DNA of 6,205 bases from Sedimenticola sp. GTDB taxonomy: Bacteria > Pseudomonadota > Gammaproteobacteria > Chromatiales > Chromatiaceae. The position numbers were made by a program, and so were the translations under genes. The notes beneath the pieces were generated by a model. The model was not told the DNA's origin and ran no database searches. It worked only from the letters and a program-made list of their open reading frames with translations. The stretch lies in the NCBI GenBank assembly GCA_027041035.1, contig JALULB010000400.1, positions 1-6,205 on the forward strand. Direction: 5' to 3'. Below, one piece after another: positions 1-6,205 of this stretch; the stretch's first letter is position 1, and each line of letters starts with the position of its first letter.

Positions 1-553
1 GTTGCGCAACCTGGCCGATCGCGGCCTGAACGACACCCAGCTTTTCATCTGCGATGCCTCCGACGAGCTGATTGGCGATATCATGGATATCTTTCCCAGC
101 GCCAACTGGCAGCGGGATCTGGATATTTACTACAACGAGATCCTCGCGAAGGTGCCGACCGAGCAGCAGCCCCAGGTGAAGATTCTGCTGAAGGTCATTC
201 ATGCACAGAGTGATTCCTACATGGCAGCGAGCAAAGCGGACGAGATTTTCCAGGAGCTGGCCGCGATGAACCTGACCCAGGCCGCAACCCTGCTGGCCAG
301 CTACGCCCACGAGTCACTGGCTTACTATGATCATCCCGCGACACTGCGGAAACAGATCAAATCGGCCAGTGCATTCCAGCAGGTGTTGCAGGATATCAGC
401 AAGAACTTGGAAGGCGTTACCCCCCTTCCCTCGCAAAGCTCGCGGAAACACCTGTTTGCCGCGGCACTGATGCACCTGGAGCAGGAGGAATGGGAGTCCA
501 TGCCCTACCTTTCGCTGCTGACGGACGACAAGAATACGGCCTCCAGCGCCTGA
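1..553 (+). CDS. IS256/Mutator-family transposase-like protein, C-terminal part, probably catalytically inactive (5' end outside window)
   Basis: The frame is open from the left edge to a TGA at 551-553. The first possible start, TTG at 2-4, falls inside the conserved core, so the gene begins upstream. From memory of the family, the visible 183 residues follow the IS256 C-terminal half without large gaps. RGLNDTQLFICDAS (7-20) matches the segment with the second catalytic Asp, here D18. IFPSANWQR (30-38) matches the FPxAxWQRCxxH block. FQQVLQDI (125-132), the GV and P at 137-142, and EEW (172-174) with a short tail match the family end. Three key positions differ: the Cys and His after WQR are D39 and I42, and the residue aligned with the catalytic Glu of the NxxExxNR motif is Q126. 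The first catalytic Asp would be upstream and cannot be judged. No terminal inverted repeat is visible after the stop, which is 18 bp from the convergent glycosyltransferase gene. It could be a decaying IS remnant, a domesticated derivative or a divergent subfamily. Family membership is fairly sure; the inactivity is inferred. Confidence 0.8.
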   Translation, partial: LRNLADRGLNDTQLFICDASDELIGDIMDIFPSANWQRDLDIYYNEILAKVPTEQQPQVKILLKVIHAQSDSYMAASKADEIFQELAAMNLTQAATLLASYAHESLAYYDHPATLRKQIKSASAFQQVLQDISKNLEGVTPLPSQSSRKHLFAAALMHLEQEEWESMPYLSLLTDDKNTASSA

Positions 554-571
554 TTTCGTAACACCGCCGAC
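554..571. other. 18-bp gap between convergent genes
   Basis: The transposase-like gene and the operon meet tail to tail here. The spacer has no stem followed by a T-run on either strand and no recognisable IS256-type inverted repeat. The only nearby complementarity, CGCCTG at 547-552 with CAGGCG at 591-596, has a 38-base loop and no T-tract, so no intrinsic terminator is called. Confidence 0.6.
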
Positions 572-1759
572 TCACTTCGCTCTCCGCCACAGGCGATCGA
601 GATCGCGCTTCAGCGACGTCAGCGCGTAGCGGGACGCGACCGCCAGCGAGGTCGTCGCGGGGTCGCGAAGACGTAGCGCCTTCGTCATCGCCTCGGCGAA
701 ATCCCGGGGCTTTCGGGACGCCACGATGTAGCCGTTCTCCCCTTCCGTTATCATGCCGCCTACCCCACTGACCCGGGTCGAGACCACGGCCTTGCCGCAG
801 GCCATCGCTTCCAGGACGACCGTCGGCCAGCCCTCCCGGTACGATCCCGATACCACGAGATCCGCCCGGTTCATCCAGTCCGCGACCACGTCGGGCGGTT
901 GAAAGCCGAGGATCCAGACCCGTCGCGACCACCCCTTTTTCATGATTTCGGCCTGCAGCGCCCCCCGGTCCTCGCCATCGCCGACGAAACACAGCCGGGA
1001 TTCGGGATGGTCCGACAGGAAATGCGCGAATGCCGCCAATATCAACTCCCAGCCCTTTTCCCGGCTGATTCGTCCGCAGCAGAGCAGCAACGGCGCACCT
1101 TCCACGACGCCGAGCCTCCGGTCGACCACCTCCCTGGGTTTCGGGAAGAACACCGCGTTATCCACACGGGTCGGAAAGGAAGCGATACGCGCCTCGCTCA
1201 GCAGCCCGGCACTGCGCCGCGCCAGCCCTTCGATTGCCTCCCGATCGGCGGCAGCGAGCAAGGTCTGGGCGGATTGCAGGGCACGAAAGAAACGCCGATC
1301 GAAGGCCCGCGCCACCGGCCTGCTCCAGCGATAGCGTGACATCGACAGTGGGTTTTCGACCCCGGAGAACAGGTAGCACAAGCGTTCCCAACCCCAACCC
1401 GACACCGCCATCAACACCTCGGGAGACTGGATGAATACATCACGGATCGATGCCGCCAGGATGGCATCGCGATGTTTTCGCAATGCCAGATAATCCTTCA
1501 GTCGTTCCGGCACCCGGGATCTCTCTCCGCCACAAGATCGCCGTCTGAACGCCAGAAAAGGCACGCCCACGCCGGCGACGGTCTTGACGGTCCACCGGCC
1601 GATCACCAAGCCGGGATCCGTCGTCACGCCAACCAGCGCGACCTCGCACCGATACTGGCCGACCAACTGCCGCGCAAAGTTCAGCTGACCGCCCGGAGGA
1701 CAGCTTTCATAGTCGCAGCCTTCGATGATCAGGAAGCGCTGTCGCGAATCGCAAGACAT
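572..1759 (-). CDS. GT4-type (GT-B fold) glycosyltransferase
   Basis: This 395-residue protein is a normal-length, complete retaining glycosyltransferase of the GT4/glycosyl-transferases-group-1 type. It has no signal peptide or clear membrane segment and should act on the cytoplasmic face of the inner membrane, moving a sugar from a nucleotide-sugar to a lipid-linked acceptor. The N-terminal Rossmann domain carries a glycine motif, GGQLNFAR (23-30). The C-terminal donor-binding domain starts near residue 220 with GRISREKGW (229-237), then VGDGEDR (259-265), LGF (284-286) and REGWPTVVLEAMACGKAVV (308-326). The last contains the E-x7-E pair E309/E317 typical of GT4, followed by ENGYIV (341-346). 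Donor and acceptor cannot be read from the sequence. ATG at 1757-1759 is used, 11 bp after the stop of the upstream Wzy_C gene. The preceding bases contain no good Shine-Dalgarno sequence, so translational coupling is plausible. It is the last gene of the operon, and its TGA is 18 bp from the stop of the convergent transposase-like gene. Confidence 0.93.
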   Translation of the reverse strand: MSCDSRQRFLIIEGCDYESCPPGGQLNFARQLVGQYRCEVALVGVTTDPGLVIGRWTVKTVAGVGVPFLAFRRRSCGGERSRVPERLKDYLALRKHRDAILAASIRDVFIQSPEVLMAVSGWGWERLCYLFSGVENPLSMSRYRWSRPVARAFDRRFFRALQSAQTLLAAADREAIEGLARRSAGLLSEARIASFPTRVDNAVFFPKPREVVDRRLGVVEGAPLLLCCGRISREKGWELILAAFAHFLSDHPESRLCFVGDGEDRGALQAEIMKKGWSRRVWILGFQPPDVVADWMNRADLVVSGSYREGWPTVVLEAMACGKAVVSTRVSGVGGMITEGENGYIVASRKPRDFAEAMTKALRLRDPATTSLAVASRYALTSLKRDLDRLWRRAK

Positions 1760-1770
1760 ACCGAAAAGGT

Positions 1771-3024
1771 TTATCGCACCGCCAGATTTTCGCCCGCCCC
1801 GCTGGCCGCGCGAGCAGACTCATACCTGTCCATGATGCCGAGAGACAAGCCGACATAGACCCCCAGCGGATACATGACGAAGCTGTACACGATGGTATTG
1901 TCGGTGACCATCGTGATCGCGACCGACGACAGGAACAGAAAGGCCGAATACACGATGCTCGCCTCGGCGCTGTCACGACCGATCGCCCACAGATAGCGCG
2001 ACATCTCCAACAACAGGCGCCAGGCCCGATAATAGAACAACACCCACAGCACCAGGCCGACCAGGCCCAGATGGTGGAAGATGCGCAGATAGTCGTTATG
2101 CGGGTGCGCCCAGCCGGTGACGCTTTCCATCTCCACGGGCACATCCATGCCCCAGCCCAGAAAAGGCCGGTCCACCGCGTAGCTGTACACCACGTTCCAC
2201 CAATACCAGCGACCCGAGGTATTGATCGTGATACCGCCAATCGTCAGCGCCTGATCGCCCATCAGGAAGGCACTGCGGAACTGGCTCACATACAGATAGA
2301 TCAGCAAGAACAGCACCAGGATTGTCGCGATCGCCAGCACGCCGCGACGCAATCGCATCACGACATTCAGACGTTTCGTTTCGACGAGCTGGATGAAGAA
2401 GTACATCAGCAATACCGCTCCCAGCGTGATGCGCGCGCCAAGCAGGGCCATGCCGAACAGGATCGCCACCAGCGCGAGAATATCCAGCCCCCGGCGCAGC
2501 CGCCAATCGGCAAGTAACTGACTGGTCGCCCACAGCGCCAGCAGCGGTACCGCAGCATCCTCTATCGACAAGGCCAGATCGACCAGCATATAGGCGATGA
2601 TCACCGCCACCACCAGCCACTTGAGGTTCGCCAGGGTCTGCACGATGCGCGGTTCGAGCGTGGCGACATGCGCCGACAGCACGATAGTGAACAGAAACCC
2701 GGCCCAGATGACGTTGTCCTGCAACACCGCCATGCTGACGCCCTGCCAGGCGAAACCCGCCAGGTCGAACAACCAGAACAGCAGCAGAAAACCAACGACC
2801 CGTCGAGTCACCCGGCCCACGGCCGGGCTGGTCATCACCGCCAGCGCCACGAGCACCGCCAGCATCCCGGACAACAGGCCGAGCATCGAGATACCCCCGA
2901 GCGAGATCCGCCCCGGCCAGGCACCGAGCAACGAGGTGAGCAACACCAGGATGATGATCGGATTGCCGATATCGGCGCGTTGCGCGGCGGCCTCGCGCCA
3001 GCCTTCGTCGTTTACCATTCCCAT
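1771..3024 (-). CDS. O-antigen ligase/polymerase (Wzy_C) family membrane protein, second copy
   Basis: This 417-residue polytopic inner-membrane protein has about ten or eleven hydrophobic segments, the first near 21-36 and the last near 387-407. It belongs to the Wzy_C superfamily, which includes O-antigen ligase WaaL, Wzy polymerases and PglL-type protein glycosylases; all use undecaprenyl-linked glycans in the periplasm. The family signature is AHPHNDYLRIFHHLGLVGL (306-324), at the end of a periplasmic loop that starts near 246. A GAR motif at 196-198 probably matches the conserved SGSRAG arginine region of the other copy, and TSGRWYWW (269-276) opens the loop. It is divergent: the GTYxNxNHFAG motif present in the first copy is not found here. 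Start ATG at 3022-3024 overlaps the end of the flippase gene by 13 bp; an in-frame ATG at 3016-3018 would remove two residues. No strong ribosome binding site is visible, which suggests coupling. Whether it polymerises chains or transfers them to an acceptor cannot be told from the sequence. Confidence 0.88.
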   Translation of the reverse strand: MGMVNDEGWREAAAQRADIGNPIIILVLLTSLLGAWPGRISLGGISMLGLLSGMLAVLVALAVMTSPAVGRVTRRVVGFLLLFWLFDLAGFAWQGVSMAVLQDNVIWAGFLFTIVLSAHVATLEPRIVQTLANLKWLVVAVIIAYMLVDLALSIEDAAVPLLALWATSQLLADWRLRRGLDILALVAILFGMALLGARITLGAVLLMYFFIQLVETKRLNVVMRLRRGVLAIATILVLFLLIYLYVSQFRSAFLMGDQALTIGGITINTSGRWYWWNVVYSYAVDRPFLGWGMDVPVEMESVTGWAHPHNDYLRIFHHLGLVGLVLWVLFYYRAWRLLLEMSRYLWAIGRDSAEASIVYSAFLFLSSVAITMVTDNTIVYSFVMYPLGVYVGLSLGIMDRYESARAASGAGENLAVR

Positions 3025-4259
3025 GCCGTCAGTCGTTGTTCCGCTCGCAGTCGACCACGCAACAGTATCACAAACACCCCCTCCGCCAGTGCCAACCCGA
3101 GCAACGCGCCGCTACCACCCCAGAGCGGAATCATCGCGGCAAACAGCAGGCTTGCCGCGATCGCATAGGCAACGGACAGTCTGGCGATCAGATCGTAGCG
3201 ATTCAATGCCTGGTAGACGACCGCCAGATTGCTGCGATACACGGTCAGCGTCGCCACCAGGACCCACAAGCCGACATAGGCTTCAAACGCCGCATAGCCG
3301 CGCTCGGCGAGCAGAGTGTCGACCGCGACCGGCAACAACAGATAGAGCAGCATCACATAGCCGGAGAAGATCAACAGCAGCGCACGCAGCACGCCGTGAC
3401 GGATGCGATTCGCCGGTCGGGCAGCATCCTCGCCCAGCGTTGCCAGACGCGGCAGCACCACCTGCTGGAAACTCGTCGCGAGGACTTGCAACGGCGCGAC
3501 GAAGTTACGCGCCGCGCCGACCTCGGCAACCGTGCCCAGGCCCGCGACCGCGCCCAGCAGATAGAGATAACCCTGCGAGGGCAGCCAGACGAACAGGGCG
3601 TTCATCAAGGCCCAGCGACCAGGCCGCCAGGCGCGTGCCGCCATCATCCTCAGTTCGCCGGCCGGCCGCGTTCGCAGCTGCTCCGCCCCCACCCCGGCCA
3701 CGCAGACCCACAGCGCCAGCGAGAACACCAGCAGAACGGAAAACAACACCTCCTCCGTCCCGGACAACAGTATCGACCCGCAGCCCAGCCCCACGCCAAG
3801 CGCCAGACGCAGGTTGACGCGCACCACCACGGCCACGTCTTCGAGCACATAGAGCATCTGCTTGATGAACTCCGCGCGGATATAGGCCAGTGTCAACAAG
3901 CTGCCGATACAGGCCATGAACGCGGCACGCGGTGTTATCCAGCCGAGGAGCATCGCGCTCCCGGCGAACGCCGCCACCGCCATGGCCAGCGCCCAGGCGA
4001 CGCGCATCAACAGACGATACAGGGTGACGAAGTAGCGCGCTTGATCCTGCTCGCCGCGACGCCACATCGGCAGTTGCAGATAGATCAGCGAACTCGCGAT
4101 GGCAACAAAGAACACCACCGCCGCCAGCACCAGGGTGTAGCGCCCGAAATCCGCCTTCGAGGCGGTCATCAACACGAATACCGACAGCCCCAGGTTGACC
4201 AGGCTGAAAAGCCCCTGGGCGACGGCACTACGCGACAAAAGGCCGTGGATACCCCGCAT
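3012..4259 (-). CDS. Wzx-like polysaccharide flippase (MOP/MATE superfamily)
   Basis: This 415-residue, very hydrophobic protein has about twelve predicted membrane segments and short cationic loops, the size and layout of Wzx/RfbX lipid-linked oligosaccharide flippases. The N-terminal stretch AQGLFSLVNLGLSVFVL (14-30) followed by ADFGRYTL (36-43) is the usual first-helix pattern of the polysaccharide-synthesis family. The middle region around 214-272 has a helix, a glycine-rich AVAGLGTVAEVGAA block and a VLPRLA ending, recalling the start of the second six-helix half in this superfamily. The expected role is moving undecaprenyl-pyrophosphate-linked units from the cytoplasmic to the periplasmic face. 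This is inferred from topology and context, since Wzx proteins share little sequence. ATG at 4257-4259 starts 13 bp after the stop of the upstream Wzy_C gene, with only a weak purine stretch (GGCGAAG) before it. The 3' end overlaps the next gene by 13 bp. Lying between two Wzy_C genes strongly supports the assignment. Confidence 0.85.
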   Translation of the reverse strand: MRGIHGLLSRSAVAQGLFSLVNLGLSVFVLMTASKADFGRYTLVLAAVVFFVAIASSLIYLQLPMWRRGEQDQARYFVTLYRLLMRVAWALAMAVAAFAGSAMLLGWITPRAAFMACIGSLLTLAYIRAEFIKQMLYVLEDVAVVVRVNLRLALGVGLGCGSILLSGTEEVLFSVLLVFSLALWVCVAGVGAEQLRTRPAGELRMMAARAWRPGRWALMNALFVWLPSQGYLYLLGAVAGLGTVAEVGAARNFVAPLQVLATSFQQVVLPRLATLGEDAARPANRIRHGVLRALLLIFSGYVMLLYLLLPVAVDTLLAERGYAAFEAYVGLWVLVATLTVYRSNLAVVYQALNRYDLIARLSVAYAIAASLLFAAMIPLWGGSGALLGLALAEGVFVILLRGRLRAEQRLTAWEW

Positions 4260-4272
4260 GCTTCGCCGGCGC

Positions 4273-5589
4273 TCAGGCGTCCGCCGGGGCGATCCGGCGT
4301 CTGCGTGGCGCCTTGCGCCAAGTGTGACTCAGGCTCATTCCAATGCCCAGTATGGCCATGAACAACGCCGCGTTGGCGGGGATATGAAAGTTGAAATCCA
4401 AGCCACCATGGATGCCCAGCCCGAGCAGCGCCCAGAGCGCCGCCACGCCATAAAGCCAGCGCGCGAGCGGCTGTCCGCCACGCCAGAGGTAACGCACCAG
4501 CCGCCAAACCGGATAGCCGACGATCAGCAACAGCAGCAACGTCATCGGCAGGCCATTCTCGATCAGCCAGGAGAGATAGTCGTTATGCGCATAGCGAAAA
4601 TCCAGCATCGACAGTAACCAGCTCTTGTACATCGGGGCAATATCGGCGAAGACCCCCGCCTCATTCCCCAGCCAGGGATGCTGATGGAAAGCCACGATCA
4701 TATCGCCCCACAATGCCGGACGAATCGAGTTGCTCCCCCGGGTCGCCAGACGGTAGAGCAGATCGCCCTGAAACAGCGCCACCACCAGGCTGAGCAACAC
4801 CACGGCGCCGCCCAGCACGAGCCAACGACGCCCACCGGCCCGCGCGGCATGGCGTTGTCGATAGGCGCGTACCAGCAACGGCGCAACCAGCGCGCTGGCG
4901 ACGAAGAAAGCCATCACGCCGGCTCGCGAGCCACTCATCACCAGCGCGCCAAGCATCAACAGCACGGCGGCGATACTCGCCAGGCCGCGAAAAGAGATGA
5001 ACAGCCGGCCGTCGACGAACTGCCGCACAAGGGTAACCACGCCAAAGGGCAGGCACATCTCCAGCAGACCGGCGAAATGGTTGTAGTTTGGATAGGTGCC
5101 TTTCGCCGCGAAGAAGTAGTCGGGCCGCCCACCCCAGATGCCGAGAGACAGATCGTTGTAGGTCAGCAGCCCGATTAGCGCCTGCGCGCCACCGAGTACG
5201 ATCAGCATCCAGGCGAAGTAGCGGATGTCATCGGAGGAACGAAACAGCATAAAGCTGACGAACAGCACGCAAAACCCGGTGAGCGCTAGCAGTTCGGCTT
5301 CGACGAGCGCATTCGGGTTCAGATCGAAGCCCGGCGCGCACAGGCCGAGCACGAGCTGCAATACCAACCACAGGATGCACGCCGGCAACAGCCAGCGAAA
5401 AGCATCGCCGGAGGCCGTGACCCGCCGCATGAGTTCCACGCGGCGCAACGGAATCCAGGCGGCCAGCAGCATGAATGCCATTTCGAACAGCCACCAGATC
5501 GCCGGCCGATTCGCGCCCAACGGAAACGGCATCACGAACAGCAAACCGATCAGCAGCCAGATCGCGCGACGGTCATCGGTTTTCGGCAT
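4273..5589 (-). CDS. O-antigen ligase/polymerase (Wzy_C) family membrane protein, first copy
   Basis: This 438-residue polytopic membrane protein has about eleven or twelve hydrophobic segments. It carries all the motifs seen in the bacterial O-antigen ligase family: GTYPNYNHFAGLLEM (164-178), SGSRAG (219-224), and a large periplasmic loop (about 274-345) with HPWLGNEAGVF (304-314) and YAHNDYLSWLIENGLPM (333-349). In studied members the arginine near SGSRAG and the histidine of the HND motif are important for transferring or polymerising undecaprenyl-linked glycan in the periplasm. The C-terminus is a short Arg-rich cytoplasmic tail. I chose the ATG at 5587-5589: it is preceded by a G-rich Shine-Dalgarno-like run and gives a normal short N-terminus (MPKTDDRR) before the first membrane helix. 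The frame is open upstream to a TTG at 5644-5646, which would add 19 residues of unlikely sequence. The chosen start overlaps the end of the TPR-like gene by 17 bp. It could be the repeat-unit polymerase, the terminal ligase or a protein O-glycosylase. Confidence 0.92.
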   Translation of the reverse strand: MPKTDDRRAIWLLIGLLFVMPFPLGANRPAIWWLFEMAFMLLAAWIPLRRVELMRRVTASGDAFRWLLPACILWLVLQLVLGLCAPGFDLNPNALVEAELLALTGFCVLFVSFMLFRSSDDIRYFAWMLIVLGGAQALIGLLTYNDLSLGIWGGRPDYFFAAKGTYPNYNHFAGLLEMCLPFGVVTLVRQFVDGRLFISFRGLASIAAVLLMLGALVMSGSRAGVMAFFVASALVAPLLVRAYRQRHAARAGGRRWLVLGGAVVLLSLVVALFQGDLLYRLATRGSNSIRPALWGDMIVAFHQHPWLGNEAGVFADIAPMYKSWLLSMLDFRYAHNDYLSWLIENGLPMTLLLLLIVGYPVWRLVRYLWRGGQPLARWLYGVAALWALLGLGIHGGLDFNFHIPANAALFMAILGIGMSLSHTWRKAPRRRRIAPADA

Positions 5590-6205
5590 CGGACACCCCC
5601 CGCGTCGAACAATATCGCCCGTCCAGAAAGCGCTCGCGCGGAGCAAGGCCGATGCGCAGCTTGCCGATGAACGAGGCGGCGTTGTAACGCCGTTGCCGTT
5701 CGACCAGCCAGGTGGTCACGCTCGCCAGGCGTCGCGGGTCGAGGGCGCCCTCCGGCAGATGGCGCATCACCCTTTCGCGGGCATCGTCGCCAATGGATGT
5801 CCAACTGCCTTTCCAGGCGTCCCGATAGGCGATGATCCCGGCGACGCGGCAACGCTCGTCGGCGGACAGAAGCCGCCAGGCCATCGCACTCAACTCCAAT
5901 GCGCGCTGCGTGGCGAAGGTGCCGTAGGGATCGATCGCCAGCACCTCGCGCAACGCGGCCAGCCCGCCTTTCGACAGGCGCCGGTCCAGCGTCAGGGCGT
6001 CGGCCAGGTACACCCAGGCCAGCGACCATTTCGGTCGCAGCGACAACGCCCGGCGGTAGTCGCGCTCGGCGAGCAGCAGCTCGCCATGACGGCGCTCGTC
6101 GAGCAGATCGAATCCCGCCGCGCGCCAGTGATGAAAGCGTCCCTGGTCGAACGGGATGGCGGCATCGAGGGGATTCAGCGTGGCCGCCAGAGCCAACAGG
6201 CGCAT
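5573..6205 (-). CDS. TPR-like protein of a polysaccharide cluster, C-terminal part (5' end outside window)
   Basis: The visible 210 residues end at a TGA (5573-5575). The ATG at 6203-6205 coincides with the window edge, and the first residues already read as a helical-repeat unit (LALAATLNPLDAAIPFDQGRF), so the true start probably lies outside. TPR-like character is clearest at AERDYRRALSLRPKWSLAW (46-64), followed by a paired helix and a second unit, LREVLAIDPYGTFATQRAL (85-103). The remainder (about 104-210) is helical and charged without a motif I recognise. No membrane helix is visible, but an N-terminal signal or anchor could lie upstream. Small TPR proteins beside O-antigen-ligase-family genes occur in exopolysaccharide loci, and some are annotated as VpsP-like; that resemblance is from memory and weak. 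A scaffold role for the export or polymerisation machinery is a guess. Its end overlaps the following Wzy_C gene by 17 bp, so the two are probably co-translated. Confidence 0.72.
   Translation of the reverse strand: MRLLALAATLNPLDAAIPFDQGRFHHWRAAGFDLLDERRHGELLLAERDYRRALSLRPKWSLAWVYLADALTLDRRLSKGGLAALREVLAIDPYGTFATQRALELSAMAWRLLSADERCRVAGIIAYRDAWKGSWTSIGDDARERVMRHLPEGALDPRRLASVTTWLVERQRRYNAASFIGKLRIGLAPRERFLDGRYCSTRGVSDAENR
5596..5601 (-). promoter_or_regulatory. G-rich ribosome binding site of the first Wzy_C gene
   Basis: On the minus strand a run of six G followed by TGTCCG precedes the ATG at 5587-5589, giving a six-base spacer. It is the clearest Shine-Dalgarno-like element in the operon and decides the start in favour of 5589 over the upstream in-frame TTG. 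It lies inside the coding end of the TPR-like gene. Confidence 0.55.

Larger units (their letters stand above)
572..6205 (-). other. Polysaccharide assembly operon (five genes, 5' end outside window)
   Basis: All five minus-strand genes are separated by at most 13 bp or overlap: 17-bp overlap, 13-bp gap, 13-bp overlap, 11-bp gap. There is no room for internal promoters between genes, and I see none. The set (TPR-like protein, Wzy_C, flippase, Wzy_C, GT4) is what is expected of a Wzx/Wzy-type exopolysaccharide, O-antigen or glycosylation locus. No sugar-nucleotide synthesis gene, initiating phosphoglycosyltransferase, Wza/Wzc export gene or exosortase is in the window, so the product class cannot be decided. 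The promoter must lie to the right. The operon ends facing the transposase-like gene. Confidence 0.8.

Noticed and set aside
547..596. Inverted repeat CGCCTG / CAGGCG as a possible bidirectional terminator
   Set aside because: It has a six-base stem, a 38-base loop and no T-tract on either strand. This is chance level in GC-rich DNA.
417..992. A 191-codon open frame on the minus strand crossing the convergent junction
   Set aside because: It is a shifted frame over the end of the glycosyltransferase gene and the antisense of the transposase-like gene. It is Gly/Arg-rich and motif-free, while both overlapped frames have clear family motifs.
2597..3817. A 406-codon open frame on the plus strand
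   Set aside because: It spans the antisense of two membrane-protein genes. The product is Arg/Pro/Ser-rich low complexity, and it ignores the gene boundary at 3012-3024.
3036..4361. A 441-codon open frame on the plus strand
   Set aside because: It is antisense to the flippase gene. Its product is dominated by Gln, His and Arg, as expected when Leu-, Ala- and Val-rich membrane-protein codons are read on the opposite strand of GC-rich DNA. It shows no family motif.
5590..5646. N-terminal extension of the first Wzy_C protein to the TTG at 5644-5646
   Set aside because: It would deepen the overlap with the TPR-like gene to 74 bp and add residues unlike a family N-terminus. The ATG at 5587-5589 has the better ribosome binding site.
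5550..6029. A 159-codon open frame on the minus strand overlapping the TPR-like gene
   Set aside because: It is an Arg/Ala/Gly-rich out-of-frame shadow. The alternative frame has recognisable TPR-like helices and a sensible overlap with the next gene.

Overview
The window is GC-rich (about 60% by eye) and densely coding. It looks like part of a polysaccharide gene cluster from a Gram-negative bacterium, most likely a gamma- or betaproteobacterium. That placement is an inference from base composition, the Wzx/Wzy-type gene set and an IS256-like neighbour; nothing in the window fixes the genus.

Five genes lie head to tail on the minus strand and read from the right edge leftward: a TPR-like protein cut by the window edge (6205 to 5573), a Wzy_C/O-antigen-ligase-family membrane protein (5589 to 4273), a Wzx-like flippase (4259 to 3012), a second, divergent Wzy_C-family membrane protein (3024 to 1771) and a GT4-type glycosyltransferase (1759 to 572). 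Junctions are a 17-bp overlap, a 13-bp gap, a 13-bp overlap and an 11-bp gap, so this is almost certainly one operon whose promoter lies beyond the right edge. The working model is: the GT4 enzyme adds a sugar to a lipid-linked unit in the cytoplasm, the flippase moves the unit across the inner membrane, and the two Wzy_C proteins polymerise it or transfer it to an acceptor in the periplasm. The role of the TPR-like protein is unknown.

On the plus strand, converging on the operon with only 18 bp between the stops, is the C-terminal part of an IS256/Mutator-type transposase-like protein (1 to 553), cut by the left edge. Its frame is open and the IS256 fold can be followed to the C-terminus. 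However, the position expected to hold the catalytic Glu is Gln, and the C-x2-H pair is replaced, so it is probably not an active transposase.

I see no tRNA, rRNA, CRISPR array, complete insertion sequence, riboswitch or convincing terminator. No stretch over 300 bases lacks a gene. The most unusual points are the catalytically degenerate but open IS256-like frame and the pairing of two unlike Wzy_C proteins around one flippase.
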